A stretch of 64,000 nucleotides of DNA from Methylovirgula sp. 4M-Z18 (GCF_037890675.1 NZ_CP149574.1:62001-126000), one strand, 5' to 3'; positions 18,759-28,706 are shown, numbered from the stretch's first letter. The notes: generated by a model not told the origin, from the letters alone. A program made the numbers and translations.

Positions 18759-19562
18759 GGCGATGTCACGTTAACTTTCGCGGGCGCACGAGTGTCACGG
18801 TGGTTGATTTTCAGGCTGCTGCAGCGGCGGACTTCCACTCCGTCATCGCCGTCAGGCGATGAACGTGGGTTGAGAGAGCGGAGCGTTGAGAGCGAGGCGG
18901 GACGAAATGGTTTCGGACGGCGGAAAACGTTGAGACGAACCGTTGCAATCCTGGCCATGATCGAAAGCCTTGCATAATTCGCTCGCGTTTTCGGATGGGA
19001 ACATGGGAATTTTCCGCACGATTATTTAATCCCTTGTGCTGCCAATGATCGATATTCGGCATAACCTTGCGTCTGGCGGCGGAGTAGGAGCCGAGTTTGT
19101 CGGTCACGATCCGCTTCGGTGGTCGTCCTTGCTTGCGCAGCAGCCTTGTCAACAATCGCCGTGCAGCCTTTGTGTTTCGCTGAATTTGCAAGATTTCGTC
19201 GAGAACGTATCCTTCCTGGTCGACAGCCCGCCACAGATAACGTTTCTCGCCATTGACGGTGATGACAACCTCGTCGAGATACCAGATATCAAGGCGGCTT
19301 GGAGCCTTGCGCCTCAAGCGGCGGGCGTAGTCGGCGCCAAATTTGATCGCCCAGCGCCGGATCGTTTCGTAGGATACGACGATGCCGCGCTCGAGCAACA
19401 TTTCCTCGACCAGACGCAAGCTCAACGGGAAACGGAAATAGAGCCAGACGGCGTGCGCGATGATCGTCGGAGGAAATCGATGCCGTTTGTAGCTCACAGG
19501 AGAATGGATCATGGCTGGTCAATATCAGCAGAAATGTTCGACCCAGTTAACGTGATATCGCC
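18759..19562 (-). mobile_element. IS6-family insertion sequence, copy 1 (804 bp)
   Basis: Bounded by terminal inverted repeats GGCGATRTCACGTTAACT with one variable base (GGCGATGTC... at 18759 and its complement ending at 19562). It carries one transposase gene on the minus strand. Copy 2 at 57014-57817 has the same length and ends and an identical transposase. The two 8-base flanks of this copy (CGGCGGAG left, GCCGAGCG right) do not match each other, so this copy is not a simple insertion. Its right end cuts a DUF433 gene. Confidence 0.95.
18811..19512 (-). CDS. IS6-family (IS26-like) DDE transposase, copy 1
   Basis: A 233-residue transposase. An N-terminal helix-turn-helix (residues about 25-60, SLRLVEEMLLERGIVVSYET) is followed by a DDE catalytic domain with Asp80 (WYLDEV), Asp138 (VTDKLGSY) and Glu167 (NRAENSH), the arrangement of the IS6/IS26 family. 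These enzymes move the element by a replicative route that leaves two copies. The protein is identical to that of copy 2, so the duplication is recent. Confidence 0.95.
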   Translation of the reverse strand: MIHSPVSYKRHRFPPTIIAHAVWLYFRFPLSLRLVEEMLLERGIVVSYETIRRWAIKFGADYARRLRRKAPSRLDIWYLDEVVITVNGEKRYLWRAVDQEGYVLDEILQIQRNTKAARRLLTRLLRKQGRPPKRIVTDKLGSYSAARRKVMPNIDHWQHKGLNNRAENSHVPIRKRERIMQGFRSWPGLQRFVSTFSAVRNHFVPPRSQRSALSTHVHRLTAMTEWKSAAAAA

Positions 19563-19820
19563 GCCGAGCGCTATGCGGCCGACCGGGATGCCTTCATCGA
19601 GGTTGCCGAAGGCGTGCAAGGCGGGCGCCCGGTCATTAAGGGCACCCGGCTCACCGTAAGCGCGATCCATGGCCGCCTCTCCTCCGGCGACACAATCGAA
19701 ACTCTGATGGACGACCATCCCGATATTCCGCGTCGGGCCTTCGAGGCGGCGCTCCTCTATGCGCAAACCCATCCGCAGGTCGGCCGACCGGTGCTTCGTC
19801 GCCGAGGATCGGCAGCGTGA
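19563..19820 (+). pseudogene. DUF433 antitoxin-like gene, 5' end removed by the IS
   Basis: The frame is open from the first base after the IS and reads AERYAADRDAFIEVAEGVQG, then GGRPVIKGTRLTV and a helical tail. This is the DUF433 fold (a short winged-helix-like domain common in VapB-type antitoxins). The start codon is missing because the IS occupies the upstream part; an internal ATG at 19614 would give 68 residues. The last bases overlap the next gene by GTGA, the usual coupling of this pair. Confidence 0.8.
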
Positions 19821-20195
19821 GATTTTTCATCGACGAGTGCATTTCGCCCACGCTGAGCCAGCATCTTAACCAGAAGGGCCTGCACGACGTGATCCACCCG
19901 AGGGATCGCAGTCGGCTGCGCGATCCCGATCACGTCGTCTTCGCTCGCGCCATCGACGAAGATCGGATTATCGTGACGGAGAACGCCGATGATTTCAGGA
20001 AGCTCGCCGGCGCCGTCGATCTTCATCCCGGCTTGATCATCTTGCCATCGGTCGCGCGCGAAGGCCGAACGGCTCATGGACCTAGTGATCGCACACTTGA
20101 AGAAGGAGGGCGGCGAACGTCCGCACGACCTGGTGGTCAACTCCGTGTTGACCATCTCGGTCGCGGGTGAGATCCGATTTGATCCGCTGCCGTGA
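19817..20195 (+). pseudogene. DUF5615 PIN-like toxin gene, frameshifted
   Basis: Starts with GTG at 19817 as MRFFIDECISPTLSQHL, the DUF5615 (Mut7-C/PIN-like) signature, with DPDHVVFARAIDEDRIIVTENADDF following. After about 20064 the family continuation appears in another frame: MDLVIAHLKKEGGE from 20076 to the stop at 20195. One base gained, or two lost, near 20064-20075 explains this. With the truncated DUF433 partner it is a dead toxin-antitoxin pair. Confidence 0.8.
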
Positions 20196-20844
20196 TGCGC
20201 GGCGCCATCCGCTTCAGAGGGGGAGGTTGCCATTGATGCCGGCGCGAACAAGCGCGTCGCGCTGCAAGTCCAGCAAATGGCTGCCGTCCGATTTCGATAC
20301 GCGGGCATATCCGATCAGCATTGCACGCACACCCACTCAGATGCCGGATAGCGGAGCACAATAAAGCTGGGGGTGGAAACGCACGATTGGGCATTGGCAC
20401 TATGGCCCTCGATCCGATTATGGCCGTCTGCAATCCTTCGGGAGCCTCGACGTGCCGAACAAGGACAGCAAGGGGAAGGGCACCCCCAACTCTTTGATAC
20501 TTTCCAATGCAGCCGCGCGGCCGGGGCGATACCGGAGCCCAATGGCCAGGAGCTCGAAGGCCGGGTTGAACGCGGCCCTCCAAATATGGGCGCATGGGCA
20601 ACCAGCCGAGGCCTGCAGGTTATCGGCCGACATAAGGTAGCGCGCCGGTGATTGTCGATTACGTTGACGGTACCAACGACCGCCTCTACAGTATTGCGGC
20701 TCAAAACCTGTGTGCAACCCCCCCTGATTGTCCGCTCGCGTGGACCCAATAAGACGCATTCTTTTCATGGCAACAACTGAGATCAAACCAGTTGAGTGGC
20801 GGCTGTCAGCACATTGCATGCCATCTATCAAATAGGGAGAAAAC
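20196..20844. other. intergenic, 649 bp, no gene seen
   Basis: No recognisable protein on either strand and codon use is not gene-like. The last 100 bases lead into bioB and hold its ribosome site (GGGAGA before ATG 20845). It may be debris between the dead toxin-antitoxin pair and the biotin operon. Confidence 0.5.
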
Positions 20845-21843
20845 ATGATCGCCGAAATGCACCTGAATTCGGCCGAGGAGGCGTTCGACCGGGTGCACAC
20901 CCAATGGACCCGCGAGGACGCTCAGGCACTCTACGACCTGCCGTTCAACGATCTTATCTTCCGCGCGCAAACCATCCATCGCCGGCACTTCGATCCGAAC
21001 AGGGTGCAATTGTCGCGTCTGCTCAGCATCAAGACCGGCGGTTGTCCGGAAGATTGTGGCTATTGCAGCCAATCGGCGCATCATGAATCCGGTCTCACGG
21101 CTTCGAAGCTGATGGAAGTGGAACGTGTCATCGCCGAGGCGAAGAAGGCGCGGGACGCGGGCGCCACACGCTACTGCATGGGCGCAGCCTGGCGCAGCCC
21201 CAAGGCGCGTGACATGGATACGGTCGTTGCAATGGTCGAAGGTGTGAAGGCGCTCGGGATGGAGACCTGCATGACGCTCGGCATGCTCGATCTCGACCAG
21301 GCGCAGCGGTTGAAAGTGGCCGGTCTCGACTACTATAACCACAACATCGATACCTCGGAGCGCTACTACAGCCAGGTCATTTCCACCCGGACCTTCGCCG
21401 ACCGCCTCGACACGCTCGCCAATGTGCGCGCCAGCGGCATCAAGGTCTGCTGCGGCGGCATTGTCGGGATGGGGGAGGAAAAGGCCGACCGTGTCGACAT
21501 GCTGGTCACGCTCGCGAATCTGCCGGAACATCCTGACAGCGTGCCGATCAACATGCTGATCCCCATCCCCGGCACCCCGCTCGGCAAGGCCGAACCGATT
21601 GAGCCGATCGAATTCGTACGCACCATCGCGCTCGCCCGCATCATGATGCCGAAGTCGCATGTGCGCCTATCGGCCGGCCGCACGGCAATGAGCGACGAGA
21701 TGCAAGCGCTATGCTTCTTTGCCGGCGCCAACTCGATCTTCGTCGGCGACACGTTGCTCACCGCGGACAATCCGGAAGAGGACAAGGACAACGCCTTGTT
21801 CCGCCGCCTCGGCATCCAGCCTATGAAGCGCGACGCAGAGTGA
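20845..21843 (+). CDS. bioB: biotin synthase
   Basis: A 332-residue radical-SAM enzyme that inserts sulfur into dethiobiotin, the last step of biotin synthesis. The 4Fe-4S motif is [13 protein letters not shown] (Cys67, Cys71, Cys74). The 2Fe-2S ligands appear as Cys111 (YCMGAAWR), Cys142 (ETCMTLG) and Cys202 ([11 protein letters not shown]), with the Arg of HVRLSAGR. Length fits the family. First gene of bioBFDAZ; GGGAGA lies 4 bases before the ATG. The promoter lies in the preceding gap. Confidence 0.98.
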   Translation: MIAEMHLNSAEEAFDRVHTQWTREDAQALYDLPFNDLIFRAQTIHRRHFDPNRVQLSRLLSIKTGGCPEDCGYCSQSAHHESGLTASKLMEVERVIAEAKKARDAGATRYCMGAAWRSPKARDMDTVVAMVEGVKALGMETCMTLGMLDLDQAQRLKVAGLDYYNHNIDTSERYYSQVISTRTFADRLDTLANVRASGIKVCCGGIVGMGEEKADRVDMLVTLANLPEHPDSVPINMLIPIPGTPLGKAEPIEPIEFVRTIALARIMMPKSHVRLSAGRTAMSDEMQALCFFAGANSIFVGDTLLTADNPEEDKDNALFRRLGIQPMKRDAE

Positions 21844-22982
21844 GCGGCAAAACCCTGCTCGGTCGCTACGAGGCGAGCCTGCGTGGCCTCGCCCGAAAGA
21901 ACCGGTTGCGCACACTCGCGCCGCGCGAAGGATTGGACTTTGCATCGAACGACTATCTTGGCCTCGCGGGCTGCAAGCGCATGGCAGATGCTGTCGCAAC
22001 AGCCCTCGGCAATGGCACACCAATCGGCGCTACGGGCTCGCGTCTGCTGCGCGGCAACGCGCCTGAACATGAAGCGCTGGAAGCGGCGGCTGCTTCCTTC
22101 TTCGGCGCCGAACGTGCCTTGTTCTTTGGCGGTGGCTATGTCGCCAATTTTGCGCTGCTGACGACGCTGCCGCAGAAGGGCGACCTCGTCGTTCTCGATG
22201 CTCTGATCCATGCAAGCGCGCATGAGGGCGCCCGTGCCGGGCGTGCCGATGTGGCGGAAGCCGCGCATAATGACGCATCGATGTTCGACGATGCGATCCA
22301 GTCCTGGCGCGCGAAAGGTGGAGCTGGCCGGCCGTGGATCGTCGTCGAAAGCCTCTACAGCATGGACGGTGACCGCGCTCCGCTGCACGATCTGATGGCC
22401 GTGGCTGACCGCCACGACGGCTTCATGCTGGTCGATGAAGCCCACGCGACCGGCGTCTATGGCCCCGATGGCCGCGGTCTCGCCCATGAATTCGAAGGCC
22501 GTAACAATGTCGTCGGGCTGCATACCTGCGGGAAAGCTCTCGGTGCGTCGGGAGCGCTGGTCACCGGCCCGGCAGTCCTGTGCGATTTTCTCGTCAATCG
22601 CTGCCGGCCTTTCATTTACGCCACCGCGCCCTCGCCGCTGATGGCTGTTGCCACGATGGAGGCGCTAGCGATTGCTCGGGACGAACCCGAGCGGCGACAG
22701 GGCCTGATTCGGCTCGTCACGCGCGCCGAGGGGCATGCAAAAACAATGGGAATCGAGCCGAGCGGATCGCAGATCCTGCCGATCATCGTCGGGGACAACG
22801 CGCGCGCGATGGCCCTCGCGGCGGGGTTGCAGCAGCGCGGCTTCGACGTGCGCGGCATCCGACCGCCGACCGTGCCGGAAGGCACGGCCCGACTCAGGAT
22901 CTCACTCACGCTCAATGTCTCGGAGACCGATATCGCAGCTTTGTTTGCGGCGCTCGCCGACGAATGGGCCCGCGTCACATGA
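21840..22982 (+). CDS. bioF: 8-amino-7-oxononanoate synthase
   Basis: A 380-residue PLP enzyme of the alpha-oxoamine synthase family. It condenses pimeloyl-ACP with alanine to make KAPA. The PLP lysine is Lys232 in [19 protein letters not shown] and [10 protein letters not shown] near the N-terminus and [11 protein letters not shown] in the middle are family hallmarks. The start is GTG at 21840, overlapping the bioB stop as GTGA; the upstream open frame is antisense-like noise inside bioB. No separate ribosome site is evident, so translation depends on coupling. Confidence 0.95.
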   Translation: MSGKTLLGRYEASLRGLARKNRLRTLAPREGLDFASNDYLGLAGCKRMADAVATALGNGTPIGATGSRLLRGNAPEHEALEAAAASFFGAERALFFGGGYVANFALLTTLPQKGDLVVLDALIHASAHEGARAGRADVAEAAHNDASMFDDAIQSWRAKGGAGRPWIVVESLYSMDGDRAPLHDLMAVADRHDGFMLVDEAHATGVYGPDGRGLAHEFEGRNNVVGLHTCGKALGASGALVTGPAVLCDFLVNRCRPFIYATAPSPLMAVATMEALAIARDEPERRQGLIRLVTRAEGHAKTMGIEPSGSQILPIIVGDNARAMALAAGLQQRGFDVRGIRPPTVPEGTARLRISLTLNVSETDIAALFAALADEWARVT

Positions 22983-23617
22983 GTCCACGTTTCATCGTCA
23001 CAGGAACCGACACCGGGATCGGCAAAACCGTGATCTCGGCGGGCCTCATCAGCATGCTCGGCGGCGTTTATTGGAAACCGATCCAATCGGGCCTGGACGA
23101 CGAAACCGACAGCCAGATCGTGAAGCGGCTTTCGCGCTTGCCTGCCGATCGAGTCCTGCCGGAGGCTTGGCGCTTGACCGCCGCGCTTTCACCCCACCGC
23201 GCCGCGGAACTGGACGGGGTCGAGATCGATGCCGATAGACTTCAGCCACCGAAAACCGAACGACCCCTTATCATCGAGGGCGCCGGCGGATTGATGGTTC
23301 CGGTCAACCGGAAGACGCTTTATCTCGACCTCTTTGCCCGTTGGGACGCGGCAGTCGTACTCTGCGCCCGAACCGGGCTCGGAACGATCAATCATACGCT
23401 GCTGTCGATCGAGGCACTGCGCCACCGATCGATCCCTCTTATCGGCGTCGTCTTCATCGGCGACGAGATGCCCGACACGCAGCGAACGATTGCGGATATG
23501 GCTAGAGTGCGAATCCTTGGCCGCCTGCCACGCCTCCACCCGCTCACGCACGACACGCTCACGGCAGCCATGCAGGCTTCATTCGATCCCGCCGACTTTA
23601 TGGAAACCAAACTATGA
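22979..23617 (+). CDS. bioD: dethiobiotin synthetase
   Basis: A 212-residue ATP-dependent carboxylase that closes the ureido ring of dethiobiotin. The N-terminal P-loop is [10 protein letters not shown] (residues 8-17). WKPIQSG (Lys of the substrate site) and [11 protein letters not shown] follow, both typical of BioD. The ATG at 22979 overlaps the bioF stop by ATGA. The sequence is a little shorter than E. coli BioD (225), with a shorter middle section. Confidence 0.95.
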   Translation: MSPRFIVTGTDTGIGKTVISAGLISMLGGVYWKPIQSGLDDETDSQIVKRLSRLPADRVLPEAWRLTAALSPHRAAELDGVEIDADRLQPPKTERPLIIEGAGGLMVPVNRKTLYLDLFARWDAAVVLCARTGLGTINHTLLSIEALRHRSIPLIGVVFIGDEMPDTQRTIADMARVRILGRLPRLHPLTHDTLTAAMQASFDPADFMETKL

Positions 23618-24879
23618 GTCGCTCTGCCGTGTGGCATCCCTTCACCCAGCACGCCATTGAACCCGTGCCGCCGACCATCGCGCGCACCGACGGCGCGTAT
23701 GTCGAGACTGCCGACGGCAGGCGCATCCTCGACGCGATCTCGTCCTGGTGGGTCATCACCCACGGCCACCGGCACCCGCGGATCATGCGAGCGATCCGGG
23801 AGGCGACGGAAACGCTCGACCAGGTCATCTTCGCCGGATTGAACCATGAACCGGCGGAGCAACTGGCGTCGGCATTGGTGGACATGGCGCCGGCGGGTCT
23901 CGACTGGGTCTTCTATTCTGACAGCGGCTCGACCAGTGTCGAGGTGGCGCTGAAGATGGCGCTGGGGTTCCATCGCAACAACGGCGCAGTCCGTACGCGC
24001 GTCGCCGTTATGGAACACAGCTATCACGGCGACACGATCGGCACGATGAGCGTTGGCGCACGTGGCGTTTTTAATGCCGCCTACGAGCCGTTGCTGTTCC
24101 AGGTCGACACCATTCCTTTTCCTACCGCCGGCCGCGAGCAGGAAGCGCTTGACTGTTTCGAGCAGCTTGCGCACCAGGGTGAGGCAGCAGCGCTCATCGT
24201 TGAACCGCTGGTGCTGGGCGCCGGCGGCATGCTGATGTATCCCGCCTGGGTGCTTGCCGAACTCAAGCGCATCGCCGAGCGATCAGGCACGCTGCTGATC
24301 GCTGACGAGGTGATGACCGGTTGGGGTCGCACCGGTACTCTGTTCGCCTGCGAGCAGGCCGGCATTGCGCCAGACATCCTGTGCACCTCGAAGGGCCTGA
24401 CGGGCGGATCGGTGCCGCTTGCCGCGACGCTCGCCACCGATGCGATCTTCCGCGCGCATTTCTCGCAGGATCGCGAGAAGACGTTCTTTCATTCGAGTTC
24501 CTACACGGCGAACCCCATCGCCTGCGCGGCCGCGCTCGCCAATGTCGGCATCTGGCGCGACGAGCCAGTCATCGAACATGTGGCGGCACTGTCGCGGATG
24601 CAGGCGGACAAAATTGGCCGTTTTAATAACGATCCTCGTTTCGAGAATGTGCGGATGACCGGAACCATCGCCGCGCTCGACCTGCATGTCGGCAACGCCG
24701 GATATCTTGCGGATGTTGGGCCTAAGCTGCGCACCTTCTTCCTCGAACGCGGCCTGCTGGTGCGGCCGCTCGGCAATGTCATCTATGTGCTGCCACCCTA
24801 TTGCGTCACGTCGGCGGAGCTCGACCGGCTTTACGACGCGATCGACGAGGCCGGAGAATTCGCGCGAGGTGCGCCATGA
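23614..24879 (+). CDS. bioA: adenosylmethionine--8-amino-7-oxononanoate aminotransferase
   Basis: A 421-residue class III PLP aminotransferase converting KAPA to DAPA with SAM as amino donor. VWHPFTQH at the N-terminus, [10 protein letters not shown] (the tryptophan pair and tyrosine region of BioA), [17 protein letters not shown] and the PLP lysine Lys260 in CTSKGLTGG are all present. Overlaps bioD by ATGA and bioZ by ATGA. The order FDA after B is common in this group of bacteria. Confidence 0.96.
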   Translation: MSRSAVWHPFTQHAIEPVPPTIARTDGAYVETADGRRILDAISSWWVITHGHRHPRIMRAIREATETLDQVIFAGLNHEPAEQLASALVDMAPAGLDWVFYSDSGSTSVEVALKMALGFHRNNGAVRTRVAVMEHSYHGDTIGTMSVGARGVFNAAYEPLLFQVDTIPFPTAGREQEALDCFEQLAHQGEAAALIVEPLVLGAGGMLMYPAWVLAELKRIAERSGTLLIADEVMTGWGRTGTLFACEQAGIAPDILCTSKGLTGGSVPLAATLATDAIFRAHFSQDREKTFFHSSSYTANPIACAAALANVGIWRDEPVIEHVAALSRMQADKIGRFNNDPRFENVRMTGTIAALDLHVGNAGYLADVGPKLRTFFLERGLLVRPLGNVIYVLPPYCVTSAELDRLYDAIDEAGEFARGAP

Positions 24880-25859
24880 ACCGCACGGCGCGCATCCTGG
24901 GCTTTGGCCATCACGTCCCGGCCCGCAAGGTCGCAAATGCGGAAATCGAGGCGAGCCTCGGGCTCGAGGCCGGTTGGATTGAAGCGCGTACGGGTATCCT
25001 GTCGCGCTATTGGGCTGAAGCCGGCGATACGTTGTCAGAACTCGCCGCACGCGCCGGCGACATGGCCCTCAAGGCAGCCGGGATCGCGCGCCACGATGTG
25101 GGCCTGCTCCTGCTCGCCACCTCGACGCCGGACCATTTGCTGCCGCCGACAGCTCCGCTGGTGGCGCATCGACTCGGTCTCGCAAATGTCGGCGGGGTCG
25201 ACCTTGCTGGCGCCTGCTCGGGCTTCATCTATGCGGCGATCTTTGCGGACGGCTTTGTGCGGCTGCACAACAAGCCGGCCGTCGTCATCGCCGCTAATAT
25301 TTTGAGCCGCCGGATCAATCCGGCCGAACAGGCGAGCGCGGTGCTCTTCGCCGATGCGGCGGGTGCAGTGGTGCTTGGCCCTTCCGAAAATCCTGACCAC
25401 GGCATCCTCGGCGCGTCTGTCGCCACCGACGGGACGGGCTACGGACTCATCCACATCCCGGCAGGCGGCAGCAGCCGCCCCTTCTCCGACGAACTCGATA
25501 TTGCCGAAACGCGTATGACGATCACCAATGGCCGCGCGGTGTTTACCAGAGCGGTCGAAATCATGAGCGGTTGCTCGACGGAAGCGCTTGCCAACGCCGG
25601 ACTAAGCGCTCGAAACATCGACCGTTTCGTACCCCATCAGGCAAATGCCCGCATCTTTAACGCGGTCGGCAAATCGCTTGGCATCGAGGATGGCCGCATT
25701 GTCAAGACGATCGCGGAGTACGGCAATTCGTCAGCCGCGACCATTCCACTGTCGCTGTCGATTGCGCATCAGGTTGAGCCGTTCCGACCGGGCGAGAAAT
25801 TGTTGCTCGCCGCCGCTGGCGCCGGCCTGACCGGCGGTGCCATTGTGGTTGGTGCATAG
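24876..25859 (+). CDS. bioZ: BioZ, KAS III-like 3-oxopimeloyl-ACP synthase
   Basis: A 327-residue beta-ketoacyl-ACP synthase III relative with the catalytic triad Cys114 (AGACSGFIY), His254 (VPHQAN) and Asn284 (EYGNSSAA). In alphaproteobacteria bioZ sits at the end of the biotin operon and makes the pimeloyl precursor from glutaryl-CoA and malonyl-ACP, replacing BioC/BioH. The position here, overlapping bioA by ATGA, supports BioZ over a housekeeping FabH. That glutaryl-CoA is the starter in this organism is inferred from the family. Confidence 0.92.
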   Translation: MNRTARILGFGHHVPARKVANAEIEASLGLEAGWIEARTGILSRYWAEAGDTLSELAARAGDMALKAAGIARHDVGLLLLATSTPDHLLPPTAPLVAHRLGLANVGGVDLAGACSGFIYAAIFADGFVRLHNKPAVVIAANILSRRINPAEQASAVLFADAAGAVVLGPSENPDHGILGASVATDGTGYGLIHIPAGGSSRPFSDELDIAETRMTITNGRAVFTRAVEIMSGCSTEALANAGLSARNIDRFVPHQANARIFNAVGKSLGIEDGRIVKTIAEYGNSSAATIPLSLSIAHQVEPFRPGEKLLLAAAGAGLTGGAIVVGA

Positions 25860-26510
25860 TCCATACATGCCATACTGGACCGGCGTCACCAGTCATCGCC
25901 CCGGAGAGCGGTTTTGCGTCAGGGATGTAACCCGCTCACCAAGTTGAATGTTTTGGCCCTGTCTCGCTGGTCGACAAAGCGCTTCCACGGGGGGTCTGGG
26001 GCGGGCGGATTTCCAGAATCAAGAAGCCCTCGGAAAAGTTTGGTTTCAACGGCTTGAGATTTGGTTGCGGGGGGCAGGATTTGAACCTGCGGCCTTCAGG
26101 TTATGAGCCTGATTGTCCGGTGCTCATCTTTATATTCTACGGCGCGCCATTTCTACGCCGTTGCTCGCTAGAGAAATATTGAGCCGCCGGAGGCGGCTTC
26201 ACTCTTTCGAGCGCGACGTATATCGCGCGCGGCCCGCTAGTTTCGTAACAGCTGCCGGCGTCATGAGCGCGCCCTCTCGCGTAGTGAGCGATCGGCCGCC
26301 AACTCCGTCGTAATCTGAAATGTGAATGCCAGCGATCGCAACCGACTTTCAGACTGGCTGTGCGCGGCCGAGCACTTGGGTGACTGTGAAGTCCAGTTGT
26401 GTGGAAACGCACTGATGGCACTGCAATGAGCTCTTAGATGGCGATGGTCCCGGAGATTATTGCGAGCATGGCTGCCTGCGGGGGAAACCAAAAAACACGG
26501 AGGTCAGGGC
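25860..26510. other. intergenic, 651 bp, contains tRNA-fMet fragment
   Basis: No gene is supported. The region contains the tRNA 3' fragment at 26062-26111 and a 7-bp GC stem with a 3-base loop at 26182-26198 (AGCCGCC/GGCGGCT) that might be a weak terminator. Base composition changes around 26110. A further hairpin-like run lies near 26270-26310. Probably remnant DNA of a mobile element. Confidence 0.5.
26062..26111 (-). pseudogene. 3' fragment of initiator tRNA-Met (candidate attachment site)
   Basis: Read on the minus strand the 50 bases give the anticodon arm CAGG-CTCATAA-CCTG with anticodon CAT, the variable region, the T arm GCAGG-TTCAAAT-CCTGC and the 3' acceptor strand ending CCCCGCAACCA. 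The T arm and acceptor match initiator tRNA. The 5' half (D arm and 5' acceptor) is absent: the sequence past 26111 does not continue as a tRNA. Such 3' fragments are left when an integrative element inserts into a tRNA gene and the displaced end stays at the far junction. Confidence 0.75.
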
Positions 26511-27404
26511 ATGCGATTGGTTGGGACGATCCTATTTTTGCTTGCGAGCGGCGCCGCGCTCGCCGCCTCACCCGAAGACGATTACATGGCCGCGCGCGAC
26601 AAGGCAGTTTCTACGATCGAGCGGCTCTATAAGTCGAAGGCCAAGCAGGACTCCATCGACGCGGTCGATGCGAAGGCACGCGCCGATCTCGAAACCCGCC
26701 TCTCCATGATTCTCGGTCCCTTCGCGATCGTGGGCTTCCCCACCACCGGTAAGATCAATCTCGAAAGCCTCAGCCGCTCGGACGTCGGTTTCGGAATGCT
26801 TGACGGGCTCAGGCACGCCCAGAGCGAGGACGGCCCGAGCGTCCTTGCCACCACGCGAGGCCTTGTCGAACGGTGGCTTAAGCCCAAGGCGAGCGAAAAG
26901 GACGCACAGTCTCGGGTGCCCGGAGATATCGATCAAGCACTCAAGTCAGACAACTTCTATACGTACGCCATCGGCAGCGACTCCGCCTTCTCGACGACGC
27001 TCGACTTTCCGCTCGAGAAGCCTGCTGGTGCCGACATGGCGCTTGGACGGCTCGGCGGCTGGGCGCAGGAGACTGGACCAAATCCCGATCAACATATTGT
27101 CGTCGCGATCGTGAAGGGCCAAAGCATCATGATTGCCGACGCGCCTGTAACACCGCCGATTCCCGAAATCGCCGATTGCAAGGCCTTGTGGACTTCGGCG
27201 AATGCCACGGCCGAAAAGTTCGAGAAGATCTATCAGGATTCCGGCCTCAAGAACCAGAAGGCGTTCGCAGCTGCCAGCGCGGCGCAAGACAAGGGCGATC
27301 GCGACTATCGCGCCTGCGTGGCCGAACGCCTACCGCATGAGCCTGTCTTTCCGGCGCTTCTCAAGCAGGCCCAGGAATTGGCCAATCACATGGCCGGCAA
27401 ATAG
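26511..27404 (+). CDS. hypothetical secreted protein
   Basis: A 297-residue protein of unknown function. The start at ATG 26511 is fixed by GGAGGT at 26499-26504 and by a clean signal peptide (MRLVGTILFLLASGAALA). The mature part has a long predicted helical region (residues about 24-75) and an alpha/beta-looking middle; two Cys (in IADCKALW and YRACVAE) could form a disulfide. No family was recognised. It has its own ribosome site and lies alone between a tRNA fragment and tRNA-Gly. Export to the periplasm is likely. Confidence 0.7.
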   Translation: MRLVGTILFLLASGAALAASPEDDYMAARDKAVSTIERLYKSKAKQDSIDAVDAKARADLETRLSMILGPFAIVGFPTTGKINLESLSRSDVGFGMLDGLRHAQSEDGPSVLATTRGLVERWLKPKASEKDAQSRVPGDIDQALKSDNFYTYAIGSDSAFSTTLDFPLEKPAGADMALGRLGGWAQETGPNPDQHIVVAIVKGQSIMIADAPVTPPIPEIADCKALWTSANATAEKFEKIYQDSGLKNQKAFAAASAAQDKGDRDYRACVAERLPHEPVFPALLKQAQELANHMAGK

Positions 27405-27856
27405 CCTTTCGCTCCGAGAACACCAGCCGGCGGACCGCCTGATCGGGCGGCCAGATCAAGCCGGCTCGTCTCGGTTCTTTCGTTCGCCATCCGCGATTGC
27501 TCCGTCTCCGCAATCGTGCCCAGCTCCGACGGAGCGATCGCTACCGGCGTGCAACTGGAGAGAAGGAATGGCAGCTTGACAACAATCCACAATTAAAGCG
27601 CCGATTGACCGGCCGGCCCGCCAGATCGTGTTGGACGAGCCGTCGATAGACGAGGCCACTTCGCTCAACCTATCCATTTCGGTGAGATGGCATCATGCAA
27701 CCTCATACAATGACAATTCCGCCAATAACCCGCCAGCATATCCACAATTTTGATGTCGGATGCTTACAAAGTGCTTACAAAACCGCCAAAAAAGCATTGT
27801 AAGCAAAAGACCTCCCGAAAGAGGTCATTTAAACGATTGATTCATTTTAGGAAATT
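27405..27856. other. intergenic, 452 bp, repeats and tRNA terminator, no gene seen
   Basis: No supported reading frame. It contains a GCTTACAAA direct pair (27762-27770 and 27773-27781), a complementary TTGTAAGC (27797-27804), and the tRNA-Gly terminator at 27805-27828. The direct pair and complement next to a tRNA 3' end could be integrase arm sites, but no integrase gene is visible. Confidence 0.5.
27805..27828 (-). terminator. terminator downstream of tRNA-Gly
   Basis: On the minus strand GACCTC pairs with GAGGTC around a 6-base loop and is followed by TTTT. It lies about 30 bases after the 3' end of tRNA-Gly, as expected for a short tRNA transcript. Confidence 0.75.
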
Positions 27857-27931
27857 TGGAGCGGGCGAAGGGATTCGAACCCTCGACCCCAACCTTGGCA
27901 AGGTTGTGCTCTACCCCTGAGCTACACCCGC
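27857..27931 (-). tRNA. tRNA-Gly (GCC)
   Basis: A 75-base tRNA with CCA encoded. Reading the minus strand: acceptor GCGGGTG paired with CGCCCGC, D arm AGCTCAGGGGTAGAGC, anticodon loop TTGCCAA with anticodon GCC, T arm GAGGG-TTCGAAT-CCCTT. All arms pair well. Confidence 0.97.
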
Positions 27932-28134
27932 ATCCGGTGCTCGGCGCCAGGGCATTGCGGCGGCGAGAGCTGCCTTATGCCGTAAAGCGTCCGGCATTGC
28001 AACCTCCTCGACGAATTTTTCGCACAAAATTGTTACATCGCCATTTTGCGATATTTTCGAATGGTTTACGCCTCCATTCCGTTTTCAAGGAAAATGCTTT
28101 AAGAGCGGGCAGCTGTAAAATGTTAGGTTTTCCA

Positions 28135-28644
28135 ATGAACGCTTCGCCCCAAGATCTGTTTGCCTTCCTCAATCAAAACGAGATCGCCAACGACACGTTC
28201 GAGCATCCCGCCGTCTTCACGGTGGAGGAATCGAAGCAATTGCGCGGACCGATCGACGGCGGCCACACCAAGAATCTCTTCCTGAAGGACAAGAAGAGCC
28301 GGCTGTTTCTGATCGTCGCCCTGGAGGAAACCCGGATCGATTTGAAGCGCGTGCACGAGGTCATCGGCGGCCAGGGCCGCGTGTCCTTCGGCTCCGGCGA
28401 GCTTTTGGAAGAGGTCTGGGGCGTCAAGCCGGGCTCGGTCACGCCCTTCGGCGCGATCAATGACAAGACCCATCGCGTTACGGTGGTCCTCGACGCGGAA
28501 ATGATGAAATTGGGGCGGCTCAATTTCCACCCGTTGATCAATACGATGACCACCGGCATCTCTTCCGAGGGGCTTGTCACCTTTCTGCGCGCGACGGGGC
28601 ACGAACCGCTCATTGCCGCCCTTCCCGCGCCCGCGCCTGTGTAA
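28135..28644 (+). CDS. YbaK/ProX-type aminoacyl-tRNA deacylase
   Basis: A 169-residue protein of the YbaK/EbsC superfamily, closest in pattern to ProX/PrdX (the free-standing editing domain that removes alanine from tRNA-Pro). TFEHPAVFTVEESKQLRG, then KNLFLKDKKSRLFLIVALE and GSVTPFGAINDK are typical. The substrate assignment is by family resemblance only. The ATG at 28135 is preferred because TAGG lies 7 bases upstream; an in-frame ATG at 28120 exists. The thioredoxin gene begins 62 bases later in the same direction. Confidence 0.85.
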   Translation: MNASPQDLFAFLNQNEIANDTFEHPAVFTVEESKQLRGPIDGGHTKNLFLKDKKSRLFLIVALEETRIDLKRVHEVIGGQGRVSFGSGELLEEVWGVKPGSVTPFGAINDKTHRVTVVLDAEMMKLGRLNFHPLINTMTTGISSEGLVTFLRATGHEPLIAALPAPAPV

Positions 28645-28706
28645 AATGTTGCGAAATCGCGACCGCCACCCCATCTTGAGGGCAAACCCAATAGGATTTC
28701 TGGACA

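Noticed and set aside
19614-19820. Intact 68-residue DUF433 gene starting at ATG 19614
   Set aside because: The frame continues upstream to the IS edge with family sequence (AERYAADRDAFIEV), so the internal ATG is not the native start; called a truncated gene.
20819-20832. Possible BioR operator upstream of bioB (CATCTATCAAATAG)
   Set aside because: It only partly matches TTATMKATAA; the dyad is broken and no bioR gene is in the window.
21711-21839. N-terminal extension of bioF inside bioB
   Set aside because: The frame is a by-product of the GC-rich bioB sequence; GTG 21840 in the GTGA overlap is the coupled start.
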